DNA of 64,000 nt from JAIBDK01 sp965261915. GTDB lineage: Bacteria > Pseudomonadota > Gammaproteobacteria > Arenicellales > Poriferihabitantaceae. The DNA lies in NCBI GenBank assembly GCA_965261915.1, contig CBDHDW010000013.1:3224001-3288000 (forward strand). The letters run 5' to 3'. Both the position numbers and the translations under genes were made by a program. The notes under the pieces were generated by a model, which saw only the letters and a program-made list of their open reading frames with translations, made no database searches and was not told where the DNA came from. Position 1 is the first letter of the stretch. Every line of letters begins with the position of its first letter. Of the stretch, positions 53,427 through 60,955 are shown piece by piece.

Positions 53427-54761
53427 GTGGCAAAACCTCAAGTCCCAACCGCTGGAATGCTTGGAAACTTATCCGAGCTAAAACAACGCATACTGTTTGC
53501 ATTGGGAGCGATACTGGTTTTCCGTGTGGGCACACACGTACCCGTACCGGGTGTCGATCCTGCCGCTGTTGCCGCTTTGTTTGAACAAACTCGCGGCTCC
53601 ATTGTTGATATATTCAACATGTTTTCAGGCGGCGCACTAAGCCGGCTATCTATCTTTGCATTGGGGGTCATGCCCTATATCTCTGCTTCCATCATCATGC
53701 AAATGATGAAGACAGTTGTTCCGACACTAGAACAATTGAACAAGGAAGGCGAAGCTGGACGGCGGAAAATCACCCAATACACTCGCTATTTCACGGTTGT
53801 ACTGGCGCTTTTCCAGGGAATGGGGATATCGGTTGCAATTGAAAGTCAGCAGGTTGCCGGAAACCCCGTTATTCTGATTCCGGGATTGGGGTTTAAAATT
53901 ATCACCGCAACAACGCTTTGTGCGGGAACCATGTTCCTTGTGTGGTTAGGTGAACAGATAACCGAGCGTGGTCTTGGCAACGGCATTTCATTGATCATAT
54001 TTGCGTCCATTGTCGCTGGTCTGCCTTCAGCGGTAGCGGGCACCCTGGAGCTCGCACGTACTGGAGCATTGTCTGGCGGTATCGTTCTTCTTTTATTTGT
54101 TGGCGCTTTGGCGGTGACTTACTTTGTGGTTTTCGTCGAACGTGGACAAAGGCGAATTACGGTGAATTACGCGAAACGTCAGCAAGGCCGCAAAATGATG
54201 GCTGGACAGAGCAGCCACTTGCCATTCAAACTGAATATGGCTGGTGTAATCCCACCCATATTCGCATCCAGTCTGATTCTGTTTCCAGCCAGCCTTGGCA
54301 GTTGGTTCGGTCAGAACGAAAGCATGAGCTGGTTATCAGATATTGCAACGAAGATGCAGCCGGGTGAGCCTGTTTATACGATGTTGTACGGCGGAATGAT
54401 CATATTCTTCTGCTTTTTCTACACCGCACTGGTTTTTAACCCGAATGATATTGCGGATAACCTTAAGCGGTCTGGTGCGTTTATTCCTGGCATACGCCCG
54501 GGTGCGCAAAGTGCGAAGTACATTGATGGCGTCGTTTCACGCTTAACCATGATTGGTGCATTTTATATAACCTTTGTTTGTCTGATACCGGAATTTTTGA
54601 TTGTGAAGTGGAGTGTGCCGTTTTACTTTGGCGGTACTTCATTGCTGATTATTGTGGTGGTGACCATGGACTTGATTTCACAGGTTCAATCGCATTTGAT
54701 GTCCCGCCAGTATGAAAGCATTATGAAAAAATCGCCATTTTCGAAGCCGCAAGGTGTTTGA
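53427..54761 (+). CDS. secY: Preprotein translocase subunit SecY
   Basis: Ten-helix channel of SecYEG; partner SecE is encoded at 26.9 kb. It is 444 residues with FRVGTHVPVPGVDP, FNMFSGGALSRLSIFALGVM, and GRKMMAGQSSHLPFKLNMAG. GTG start at 53427; no close Shine-Dalgarno, so coupling to rplO is likely. Confidence 0.97.
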   Translation: MAKPQVPTAGMLGNLSELKQRILFALGAILVFRVGTHVPVPGVDPAAVAALFEQTRGSIVDIFNMFSGGALSRLSIFALGVMPYISASIIMQMMKTVVPTLEQLNKEGEAGRRKITQYTRYFTVVLALFQGMGISVAIESQQVAGNPVILIPGLGFKIITATTLCAGTMFLVWLGEQITERGLGNGISLIIFASIVAGLPSAVAGTLELARTGALSGGIVLLLFVGALAVTYFVVFVERGQRRITVNYAKRQQGRKMMAGQSSHLPFKLNMAGVIPPIFASSLILFPASLGSWFGQNESMSWLSDIATKMQPGEPVYTMLYGGMIIFFCFFYTALVFNPNDIADNLKRSGAFIPGIRPGAQSAKYIDGVVSRLTMIGAFYITFVCLIPEFLIVKWSVPFYFGGTSLLIIVVVTMDLISQVQSHLMSRQYESIMKKSPFSKPQGV

Positions 54762-54807
54762 GAATCGGACTGGATACTGGGTTAACTAGAGTAACTGGAG
54801 AGAAGAG

Positions 54808-54921
54808 ATGAAAGTAAGAGCCTCGGTAAAGAAAATTTGCAGAAACTGCAAAATTATTCGGCGTAACAGAACGGTTCGTGTGATTTGTACGGATCCAAGA
54901 CATAAACAACGACAGGGCTAA
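54808..54921 (+). CDS. rpmJ: 50S ribosomal protein L36, zinc-binding type
   Basis: Only 37 codons: starts MKVRASVKKICRNCKIIRRN and continues RTVRVICTDPRHKQRQG. Cys11, Cys14, Cys27 and His32 form the zinc ribbon, so this is the C+ form. GGAGAGAAG lies upstream. It sits between secY and rpsM as usual. Confidence 0.95.
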   Translation: MKVRASVKKICRNCKIIRRNRTVRVICTDPRHKQRQG

Positions 54922-54960
54922 ATCAGAGTGATTTTGGCGGCGATATCTGGCGAACACCAA

Positions 54961-54989
54961 TTGATGGAGTTCGCTTATTTTGATAGAAT
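54961..54989 (+). promoter_or_regulatory. Predicted alpha-operon promoter
   Basis: TTGATG (54961-54966), exact 17-bp spacer and TAGAAT (54984-54989), then a GC-rich discriminator CCGCGCCCC. It would give rpsM-rpsK-rpsD-rpoA-rplQ their own transcript. Confidence 0.7.
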
Positions 54990-55024
54990 CCGCGCCCCTC
55001 TTATTGGGCTCCAATCAATTATTA

Positions 55025-55043
55025 CCTGAGAATTCAGGTTTTT
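55025..55043 (+). promoter_or_regulatory. Terminator-like hairpin in the alpha-operon leader
   Basis: CCTGA (55025-55029) pairs with TCAGG (55034-55038) around GAAT, followed by TTTTT. It lies about 15 nt before the rpsM ATG, near where S4 binds the leader in E. coli. The stem is short; it could be an attenuator or part of a pseudoknot. Confidence 0.4.
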
Positions 55044-55057
55044 ATAGAGATTAAACA

Positions 55058-55414
55058 ATGGCACGTATTGCTGGAATTAATTTACCAAACGAAAAACATA
55101 TTGAGATCGGATTGACCTCAATTTACGGCATTGGTCGAACCACCGCGCAGATGATTTGTGATACTGCGGGTATCGACAGAAATACTAAAGCTCGTGACCT
55201 GGATGAAGATCAAGCCGAAAGACTTCGTGCTGAAGTAGCCAAATACGAAGTAGAGGGTGATTTACGACGGGAAGTATCCATGAACATCAAGCGATTGATG
55301 GATTTAGGCTGCTATCGTGGTATGCGACACAGAAGAGGATTACCGGTTCGTGGTCAACGCACCAAAACCAATGCACGTACACGTAAAGGTCCTCCTCGCC
55401 CAGTAAAACGTTAA
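55058..55414 (+). CDS. rpsM: 30S ribosomal protein S13
   Basis: Head protein contacting P-site tRNA. It is 118 residues, with MARIAGINLPNEKHIEIGL, the helix-two-turns-helix YGIGRTTAQMIC, and the C-terminal RGLPVRGQRTKTNARTRKG signature. Confidence 0.97.
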   Translation: MARIAGINLPNEKHIEIGLTSIYGIGRTTAQMICDTAGIDRNTKARDLDEDQAERLRAEVAKYEVEGDLRREVSMNIKRLMDLGCYRGMRHRRGLPVRGQRTKTNARTRKGPPRPVKR

Positions 55415-55497
55415 TTCGTTAGAGATCAGACCCGCATTTAATCCCAATTTATAACCCAATTTTAATTGAGTAACTAGAAGAGTAATCAGGTACCAAG

Positions 55498-55896
55498 ATG
55501 GCCAAACCAAGTTCGACTTCCAGCAAAGGAAAAGCCAAAATCAGAAAGAATGTTACTGAAGGTGTGGCGCATGTTCACGCAACCTTCAATAATACGATAA
55601 TTACGATCTCTGATCGTCACGGAGATACCCTGTGTTGGGCATCTGCAGGCAATTCGGGATTTAAAGGTTCTCGTAAAAGTACACCCTATGCAGCTCAAAC
55701 CGCTGCAGACACCTGCGGCCGTAAAGCCCAGGAAATGGGAGTGAAACAACTCGAAGTGAAAATCAAGGGCCCTGGCCCCGGCCGTGAATCTGCGGTTCGT
55801 GCACTCAATGCGCTCGGTTTTGAAATTCATTCAATTTCAGATATCACGCCCATTCCTCACAATGGCTGCCGTCCTCCTAAACGGCGTCGTGTGTAG
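55498..55896 (+). CDS. rpsK: 30S ribosomal protein S11
   Basis: Platform protein near the E site. It is 132 residues, with EGVAHVHATFNNTIITISD, GFKGSRKSTPYAAQTAAD and the C-terminal ITPIPHNGCRPPKRRRV. Confidence 0.97.
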   Translation: MAKPSSTSSKGKAKIRKNVTEGVAHVHATFNNTIITISDRHGDTLCWASAGNSGFKGSRKSTPYAAQTAADTCGRKAQEMGVKQLEVKIKGPGPGRESAVRALNALGFEIHSISDITPIPHNGCRPPKRRRV

Positions 55897-55953
55897 CTCG
55901 AACTGAAATCAGATTCAACTTAGATTGAGCAAACGAAATTAAGGTAAAACGTA

Positions 55954-56577
55954 ATGGCAAGATACATAGGTCCAACTTGTAAACTGGCACGAAGAGAAGG
56001 TACTGATCTTTTTCTGAAAAGTCCGGCTCGGACAATTGATTCAAAATGTAAATTTGATCGACCCCCTGGTGTTAAAGCAACTGTTCGACGACCTCGCAGC
56101 ACCGTATACGGAACCCAGTTAAGGGAAAAACAAAAATTGCGTCGTATCTACGGCGTTCTCGAAAAACAGTTTCGTAATTACTACACCGAAGCGGCAAGAA
56201 TCTCAGGTTCAACAGGCTCCAACCTTTTACGGTTGCTTGAAAGCCGTCTGGATAACGTGGTTTATCGCTTCGGATTCGGGGTGACTCGTGCTGAAGCACG
56301 TCAGCTGGTTAGTCATAAAAGTATTATGGTGAACGGTGTGAAGGTGAATATCCCTTCTTATCAGGTTCAACCAGGTGATCAAGTTGAAGTTGTCGAAAAA
56401 AGCAAAACGCAACTTCGTATCACCTCTGCTTTGGAAATTGCTGAACAGATCGGTTTTGTTCCATGGGTTGATGTCGATGTGAAAGGCGTAAAAGGTGTTT
56501 ACAAGGCAATGCCTGAAAGATCAGAGTTGCCACCCGATATCGATGAAGCATTGGTTGTTGCACTTTACTCTAAGTAA
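55954..56577 (+). CDS. rpsD: 30S ribosomal protein S4
   Basis: Primary 16S binder and repressor of the alpha operon in E. coli. It is 207 residues, with MARYIGPTCKLARREGTDLF, the S4 domain RLDNVVYRFGFGVTRAEARQ and LVSHKSIMVNG. Confidence 0.97.
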   Translation: MARYIGPTCKLARREGTDLFLKSPARTIDSKCKFDRPPGVKATVRRPRSTVYGTQLREKQKLRRIYGVLEKQFRNYYTEAARISGSTGSNLLRLLESRLDNVVYRFGFGVTRAEARQLVSHKSIMVNGVKVNIPSYQVQPGDQVEVVEKSKTQLRITSALEIAEQIGFVPWVDVDVKGVKGVYKAMPERSELPPDIDEALVVALYSK

Positions 56578-56663
56578 CTCTTAGGTAAGCGTGGCGACGA
56601 AAATAGTGTAGTTATAAAAGTCAGATTTTATTTTTAACTTCGTTTTAATTGCGAGGAAAACAG

Positions 56664-57677
56664 ATGCAGGATCCAACTGTCGAATTTTTAAGACCAAGAT
56701 TGGTTGAAGCGAAAGCGATCGACAATCAAAATTCGAAAATTACCATTGAACCACTTGAAAGAGGCTTTGGCCACACACTCGGAAATGCACTAAGACGCAT
56801 TATGCTGTCTTCGATGCCTGGATGTGCGGTAACTGAAGTCAGAATTGAAGGTGTGCTCCATGAGTATTCTTCGCTCGAAGGCGTTCAGGAAGATGTCATC
56901 GATATCCTGATGAACCTCAAATCCTTGCCGGTAATTATGCACACGCGTAATGAAGCAGTTGTTACCCTGCGCAAAAAAGGCGCTGGTGCAGCGACTGCGG
57001 CAGATATTGAATTGGGTGACGATGTTGAACTGGTCGATCCAGATCATCATATCGCTACACTGTCAAAGGACGGTGAGCTGGATATGGAACTCACTATTCG
57101 ACGTGGCCGGGGATACGAAACCGCGGAAAGCCGAATGAAAGAAAGCGACGAATCTCGTGCGGTTGGTGTTATCCAGCTGGATGCTTCGTACAGCCCGATC
57201 AGCAAGATTGCCTATTCCGTGGAAGATGCGCGTGTTGAACAGTTAACCGATCTGGATAGACTGGTTCTGGAAATTGAATCTAATGGCTCTATCGATCCAG
57301 AAGTGGCCGTCAGAAGAGCAGCCACCATTCTGCACGATCAAATCTCGGTGTTTGTTAACCTTGAAGAATCTATGGTTCAGAACCAGGTTGAAGAAGAACC
57401 TGAAATTGATCCTTCTTTGTTGAAGCCTGTAGACGATCTGGAGTTAACCGTACGCTCTGCAAATTGCCTGAAAGCTGAAAATATTTACTACATCGGTGAT
57501 CTGGTTCAACATACAGAGAACGAACTACTTAAAACCCCCAATCTCGGTAAAAAATCGCTGACTGAAATCAAAGATGTTCTGGCGCAGAGAAACCTTGCTT
57601 TGGGTGTGCAACTTGAAAACTGGCCTCCCGCTTCCCTGATAAAGGAAGATGAAGGCACTCCCATGGGAATGAACTAA
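56664..57677 (+). CDS. rpoA: RNA polymerase alpha subunit
   Basis: Dimer scaffold of the polymerase. I use the ATG at 56664 (GCGAGGAAAAC ahead) rather than a non-ATG start at 56649. The protein is 337 residues. The N-terminal domain has PLERGFGHTLGNALRRI and EGVLHEYSSLEGVQEDV; the C-terminal domain has the 265-type DNA-binding region LTVRSANCLKAENI and LLKTPNLGKKSLTEIKD. It ends 2 bp before rplQ. Confidence 0.98.
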   Translation: MQDPTVEFLRPRLVEAKAIDNQNSKITIEPLERGFGHTLGNALRRIMLSSMPGCAVTEVRIEGVLHEYSSLEGVQEDVIDILMNLKSLPVIMHTRNEAVVTLRKKGAGAATAADIELGDDVELVDPDHHIATLSKDGELDMELTIRRGRGYETAESRMKESDESRAVGVIQLDASYSPISKIAYSVEDARVEQLTDLDRLVLEIESNGSIDPEVAVRRAATILHDQISVFVNLEESMVQNQVEEEPEIDPSLLKPVDDLELTVRSANCLKAENIYYIGDLVQHTENELLKTPNLGKKSLTEIKDVLAQRNLALGVQLENWPPASLIKEDEGTPMGMN

Positions 57678-57679
57678 AA

Positions 57680-58075
57680 ATGAGACACAGAAAAGCCGGT
57701 CGAAATCTTAGTCGGACCTCTTCTCATAGAAAAGCCATGTTCAGCAACATGGCCAACTCTCTGTTCGAACACGAGCAGATTAAAACGACTTTGCCCAAGG
57801 CTAAAGAGTTAAGACGATTCGCAGAACCGTTGATCACATTAGCGAAAAAACCCAGTGTGGCGAATCGCCGAATTGCATTCGCGAAACTTCGTGATCGTGA
57901 CATGGTAAGCAAGTTGTTTGATGATCTTGGTCCGCATTTTCAGGAACGTCCAGGTGGCTACCTGCGTATTTTGAAATGCGGCTTTCGTAATGGCGACAAC
58001 GCTCCCATGGCGTTTGTGCAGTTGGTTGATCGGTCGTTAGGCGGAGACGACGAAGGCGATTCTGACGACGATTAA
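57680..58075 (+). CDS. rplQ: 50S ribosomal protein L17
   Basis: Tunnel-exit protein, 131 residues, with MRHRKAGRNLSRTSSHRKAM and the IKTTLPKAKELRRFAEPLI signature; the acidic tail GGDDEGDSDDD is slightly unusual. Last gene of the ribosomal cluster. Confidence 0.97.
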   Translation: MRHRKAGRNLSRTSSHRKAMFSNMANSLFEHEQIKTTLPKAKELRRFAEPLITLAKKPSVANRRIAFAKLRDRDMVSKLFDDLGPHFQERPGGYLRILKCGFRNGDNAPMAFVQLVDRSLGGDDEGDSDDD

Positions 58076-58108
58076 AACGCGATTCATCATCAGATGAAAT
58101 CCAAAGAG

Positions 58109-58142
58109 CATCGTATCAGCCTAGGCCGAACGGTGTTTTTTT
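58109..58142 (+). terminator. Rho-independent terminator of the alpha operon
   Basis: CATCGT (58109-58114) pairs with ACGGTG (58130-58135), with further inner pairing TCAGCC/GGCCGA, followed by seven Ts. It closes the ribosomal supercluster. Confidence 0.6.
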
Positions 58143-58182
58143 GTGCTGTAGAGATTCAAATATTATTATTTAATAACAAGAC

Positions 58183-59190
58183 ATGACTAAACAAACAATT
58201 ACGGTTATCCCTGGCGACGGGATTGGACCTGAAATCACAAAAAGCACATTAAAGGTTCTTGATGCACTTGACTGTGACTTGCAGTACGACCTGCAGCTTG
58301 CCGGCCTAACCGCGATCGAAGCCGGCAAGGAACTGATGCCTGAAGAAACCCTGCAAAGTATTCGGGATCATGCAATCGCACTAAAAGGCCCACTGACAAC
58401 GCCAGTTGGTAAAGGCTTCAGCAGCCTCAATGTAATGTTGCGTAAAGAGTTCGACCTTTATGCAAACCTGCGGCCGGCTGTTACCCGAGAAGGTGTCGAA
58501 TCCCGATATACCGACATTGACCTGATCACTGTTCGGGAAAACACCGAGGGGATGTATTCGCAGGAAAAACAAACGCTTTCGGAAGACGGTGAGCGCGCAG
58601 AATCCATGAGTGTCATTACTCGTGATGGGGCTAGCCGAGTTATTCGATTTGCCTACGATCTGGCGAAACGACAGGGCCGCAAGCACGTTTCGGTGGTTCA
58701 CAAGGCGAATATTCTGAAAGCAACATCAGGATTATTCCTCGATGTCTCTCGCGATATACGAGAAGAGTATCCGGAAATCGAAACCAGTGAACTTATTGTG
58801 GATAACATGTGTATGCAACTGGTTGTCCGACCGGAAAAATTCGACGTTATCGTCACGACCAATTTGTTCGGCGATATCCTGTCTGACCTCTGCGCAGGAC
58901 TGGTCGGCGGACTCGGTATGGCGCCGGGAGCGAATATCGGCGATGAGGCGGCTATATTCGAAGCGGTGCATGGTTCTGCGCCGGATATTGCCGGTAAAGG
59001 TATTGCCAATCCCTGCGCCTTGATTCTGGCTTCAGCAATGATGCTCGATCAACTCGATATGAAAGAAAAGGGCGACAAAATTCGAGCAGGCGTTAAAAAA
59101 GTCGTCGCCGACGGTGATCGACTCACAGGCGACCTCGGCGGAACCGCAACTACAGCGGAAATGACAGACGCATTGATTGAGCGACTGTAA
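58183..59190 (+). CDS. Isocitrate dehydrogenase, probably NAD-dependent
   Basis: Beta-decarboxylating dehydrogenase of the TCA cycle, 335 residues, of the short form related to mitochondrial NAD-IDH. It starts ITVIPGDGIGPEIT. The substrate loop is SSLNVMLRKEFDLYANLRP, followed by TVRENTEGMYS (the family Tyr region), KANILK and DNMCMQLV. The cofactor segment HGSAPDIAGKGIANP has Asp-Ile where E. coli NADP-IDH has Lys-Tyr, which points to NAD. Isopropylmalate dehydrogenase is less likely given the SxN loop. It has no obvious link to the ribosomal genes upstream. Confidence 0.85.
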   Translation: MTKQTITVIPGDGIGPEITKSTLKVLDALDCDLQYDLQLAGLTAIEAGKELMPEETLQSIRDHAIALKGPLTTPVGKGFSSLNVMLRKEFDLYANLRPAVTREGVESRYTDIDLITVRENTEGMYSQEKQTLSEDGERAESMSVITRDGASRVIRFAYDLAKRQGRKHVSVVHKANILKATSGLFLDVSRDIREEYPEIETSELIVDNMCMQLVVRPEKFDVIVTTNLFGDILSDLCAGLVGGLGMAPGANIGDEAAIFEAVHGSAPDIAGKGIANPCALILASAMMLDQLDMKEKGDKIRAGVKKVVADGDRLTGDLGGTATTAEMTDALIERL

Positions 59191-59195
59191 AGACG

Positions 59196-59213
59196 AAACG
59201 CGTTAGCGCGTTT
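59196..59213. terminator. Bidirectional terminator between idh and yhbY
   Basis: AAACGCG (59196-59202) pairs with CGCGTTT (59207-59213) around TTAG, flanked by A and T runs. It serves the convergent genes and overlaps the yhbY stop codon. Confidence 0.75.
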
Positions 59214-59487
59214 TATCCGCGGGCTTTGGTCGAAACAGCGTTAAGGTTCTTCCCGTAAGCGATATCGTCGTCGCGCCATTGCTTCGGGAAATCGCTTCCG
59301 ACAAAACCAGTTTCGCCTCCTTCGGCCCGGCTGGCAACTTGACTTTAATCAACTCGTGGTGAGAAAGTGCACCACGAATTTCCTCATTAACACTCTCCGT
59401 CAATCCCTTCATTCCAACACTTACCACAGGCTTCTTGGAATGTGCTTCTCCTTTCAGGCAACGAATTTGTTTGTTGGTTAGTTTCAT
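59203..59487 (-). CDS. yhbY: YhbY-type CRM-domain RNA-binding protein
   Basis: A 94-residue CRM-domain protein; E. coli YhbY binds pre-50S particles. Motifs: LTNKQIRCLKGEAHSKKPVV, VGMKGLTESVNEEI, and the C-terminal GRTLTLFRPKP. The ATG at 59487 gives the standard MKLTNKQ start; a longer frame to 59529 is rejected. CRM domains in plants take part in group II/I intron splicing. That this protein lies in a genome with a group I tRNA intron is only a coincidence worth noting; the gene is common in bacteria. Confidence 0.92.
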   Translation of the reverse strand: MKLTNKQIRCLKGEAHSKKPVVSVGMKGLTESVNEEIRGALSHHELIKVKLPAGPKEAKLVLSEAISRSNGATTISLTGRTLTLFRPKPADKTR

Positions 59488-59722
59488 GGCGGCGATTGTA
59501 CTGCCAAAGCTGAAAATATTGGACAACAATCAAATAAATGTGTGCAAAAAGACCTATTAAGGTAACGATGCTTTTGGTGGATTTTTACAGACTGTTAAAG
59601 CCAAAATATACGCACGACGGATATCACAAATCCTGAAAACATCTAAATCAGGGCTTTTAGCATAAACAACAATGACTTAACGTGTATTGAAAAATGATCC
59701 TGATAGAAATATACGTCATTAA

Positions 59723-59744
59723 ATATACGACCCCGTTCGTATAT
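59723..59744. promoter_or_regulatory. Inverted repeat ATATACGA / TCGTATAT
   Basis: Two 8-bp arms (59723-59730 and 59737-59744) separated by 6 bp, directly after a predicted -10 box. Two more direct ATATACG copies lie upstream. This arrangement is typical of an operator for a dimeric repressor. Confidence 0.45.
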
Positions 59745-59802
59745 CAATCGTGATAAAGTATTGTAGCGCACACTAACGCCTTGATAAGGGAGGGAGAAGC
59801 CT

Positions 59803-59862
59803 ATGTATTGTCCAAACACCCTCGATAAATTTACGACACGTGTCGTAGAAGAAACTGTATGA
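59803..59862 (+). CDS. Possible leader micro-ORF, 19 codons
   Basis: Reads MYCPNTLDKFTTRVVEETV. It has a strong purine-rich Shine-Dalgarno (GGGAGGGAGAAG) and its TGA overlaps the ATG of a second, 10-codon frame (ATGA) that ends 59892, inside the start of the nuclease-like gene. It may be a leader peptide, or the DNA may only hold an operator: a 16-bp palindrome lies within it. No homology is recognised. Confidence 0.3.
   Translation: MYCPNTLDKFTTRVVEETV
59832..59847. promoter_or_regulatory. 16-bp perfect palindrome
   Basis: TACGACACGTGTCGTA is its own reverse complement. It lies 37 bp before the GTG of the nuclease-like gene. Perfect palindromes of this size are common operator sites. Confidence 0.5.
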
Positions 59863-59883
59863 GTTGGTCAAATAGGAGATACC

Positions 59884-60279
59884 GTGCCTAGACGAACGAC
59901 TGTAACAAAAGATGGAACACGTCAAGTTCTCAAAAACATTTCATTTGAGAGCCTTGTAATTAGTTGGTTAATGCAAGATGGCTGGCAGGTATTCTCCCCT
60001 GTTTTGGATAACGGCCATCAAACAGATATTCTCATTTCAGATGGCCCTAACTATTATCGCATCCAAATAAAAACAATAGAGGCATCCGGAAAGGACCACA
60101 AAATTGAAAACCGCTGGAAGGATAGTGATGTAGACGTTATTGTTGCTTTTGCGCGTAATGCTAACTGGGGTTATGTAATGCCAGCTTTCTCTCAAAATTG
60201 TCGGAAGTTAAATCACGAGGGACACAATAAATTTATCCAAAGCAAAAAAGAATTTCTTAAGGCTTTCCATACATTATGA
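59884..60279 (+). CDS. PD-(D/E)XK endonuclease-like protein, cassette gene 1
   Basis: A 131-residue protein with the PD-(D/E)XK core: Glu22 in helix 1 (FESLVISWLMQDGWQVFSP), Asp48 in HQTDILISDG and Gln61-Ile-Lys63 in YYRIQIKT. This order and spacing resemble the group I intron-associated class typified by I-Ssp6803I (PDDEXK_5), and also some Holliday-junction and restriction-type enzymes. No extra DNA-binding domain is visible. GTG start with AGGAGA 7 nt ahead. The gene is followed by attC1. DNA cleavage is an inference from the motif. Confidence 0.65.
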   Translation: MPRRTTVTKDGTRQVLKNISFESLVISWLMQDGWQVFSPVLDNGHQTDILISDGPNYYRIQIKTIEASGKDHKIENRWKDSDVDVIVAFARNANWGYVMPAFSQNCRKLNHEGHNKFIQSKKEFLKAFHTL

Positions 60280-60282
60280 AAC

Positions 60283-60355
60283 TCATAACAAACGCATGCA
60301 GTCGGATCAGCAAACCGCTACGTGCTTTGTTGACCGCTGATGCGAGGCGTTAGAC
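60283..60355 (+). repeat. attC recombination site 1
   Basis: 73 bp from TCATAAC to the consensus GTTAGAC. Between them GCATGCAGTCGGATCAGCAAA and its imperfect complement TTTGTTGACCGCTGATGC fold into a hairpin with unpaired bases on one side, the hallmark of attC. Nearly the same sequence as attC4. Confidence 0.88.
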
Positions 60356-60387
60356 GAAAAATTCACTAGCTAGAGATTGAAAAAACA

Positions 60388-60819
60388 ATGGCAGAAGAAG
60401 AGAAGTTACACGGATCATGGGAAAATTTTTTCTTACGCTTGGAAACAACATTGTCAGATGCAATAGCAGCAAACCCTGGCCGAGAGAAATCCTTAGCAGC
60501 TGGTGCAAAAATTGCAAATAAAGTATCTGGTGTCGAGAAAGAGGAATTTGAGATGATACTAGTAGAGTTTTCTTACGAACATCGCGAAAGGCGGTTTGGT
60601 ACTAGCGTACTAGTTGAAAGTAATGATGTGCTTTTCGGGCTACAGGCGGAGCTGGACGAAATAACTAAAGAAGAACCTCCCAAAGAAAATTACAAAGCTA
60701 TTGAAATAGCAATTGAAAGCATTCAAGATTTATTAACAAAATTGCCAAATTGGGTTAATAATTCTCGCTCGATTAAATGCGTCGACATCCGCAAAGGATA
60801 TGGATTTACCTGGGCTTAA
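60388..60819 (+). CDS. Hypothetical protein, chimeric C terminus, cassette gene 2a
   Basis: A 143-residue protein that I do not recognise, mostly helical and acidic, starting MAEEEKLHGSWENFFLRLE. Its reading frame runs into the remnant of a higB gene in another frame; roughly the last 20 residues (after NNSRSIK) are therefore encoded by toxin-gene DNA and are probably not native. The original C terminus appears lost in the same event that removed the higB 5' end. Function unknown. Confidence 0.6.
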   Translation: MAEEEKLHGSWENFFLRLETTLSDAIAANPGREKSLAAGAKIANKVSGVEKEEFEMILVEFSYEHRERRFGTSVLVESNDVLFGLQAELDEITKEEPPKENYKAIEIAIESIQDLLTKLPNWVNNSRSIKCVDIRKGYGFTWA

Positions 60820-60943
60820 GCCACATCAACTCGGTGGAAAAAGAAAAGGAGATTGGTCAGTTTCTGTAAGCGGAAACTGGCGAATAACGTTTCAGTTCGA
60901 GGGTGTCGATGCTGTTGTAGTTGACTATGAAGATTATCATTAG
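60749..60943 (+). pseudogene. HigB-type toxin, 5'-truncated
   Basis: In this frame the DNA reads LARLNASTSAKDMDLPGL, then KPHQLGGKRKGDWSVSVSGN, then WRITFQFEGVDAVVVDYED. This is the C-terminal two thirds of a RelE/HigB mRNA interferase, including the WSVxVSGNWRITF strand region. About 30 N-terminal residues are missing; an in-frame stop lies at 60734-60736. The only internal ATG (60800) would make a 47-residue fragment without the first helices. It ends 12 bp before higA, the normal higB-higA order. Confidence 0.75.
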
Positions 60944-60955
60944 AGGCCAAATATT

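Larger units (their letters stand above)
59488..59883. other. 396-bp regulatory-looking region before the first cassette gene
   Basis: No gene of normal size. It has a possible promoter TTGAAA-17-TATACG (59687-59715); ATATACG at 59606, 59709 and 59723 with its inverse at 59738; a 16-bp palindrome; and two overlapping micro-ORFs. No attI, integrase gene or integrase remnant is recognisable. Confidence 0.55.

Noticed and set aside
59530..59883. attI site or integrase remnant left of the first cassette
   Set aside because: GTTAAAG near 59594 is the only near-match to a core site; no integrase motifs in any frame.
60800..60943. 47-residue HigB from the internal ATG
   Set aside because: No Shine-Dalgarno at the right distance and missing the N-terminal helices of the fold; called a truncated pseudogene instead.
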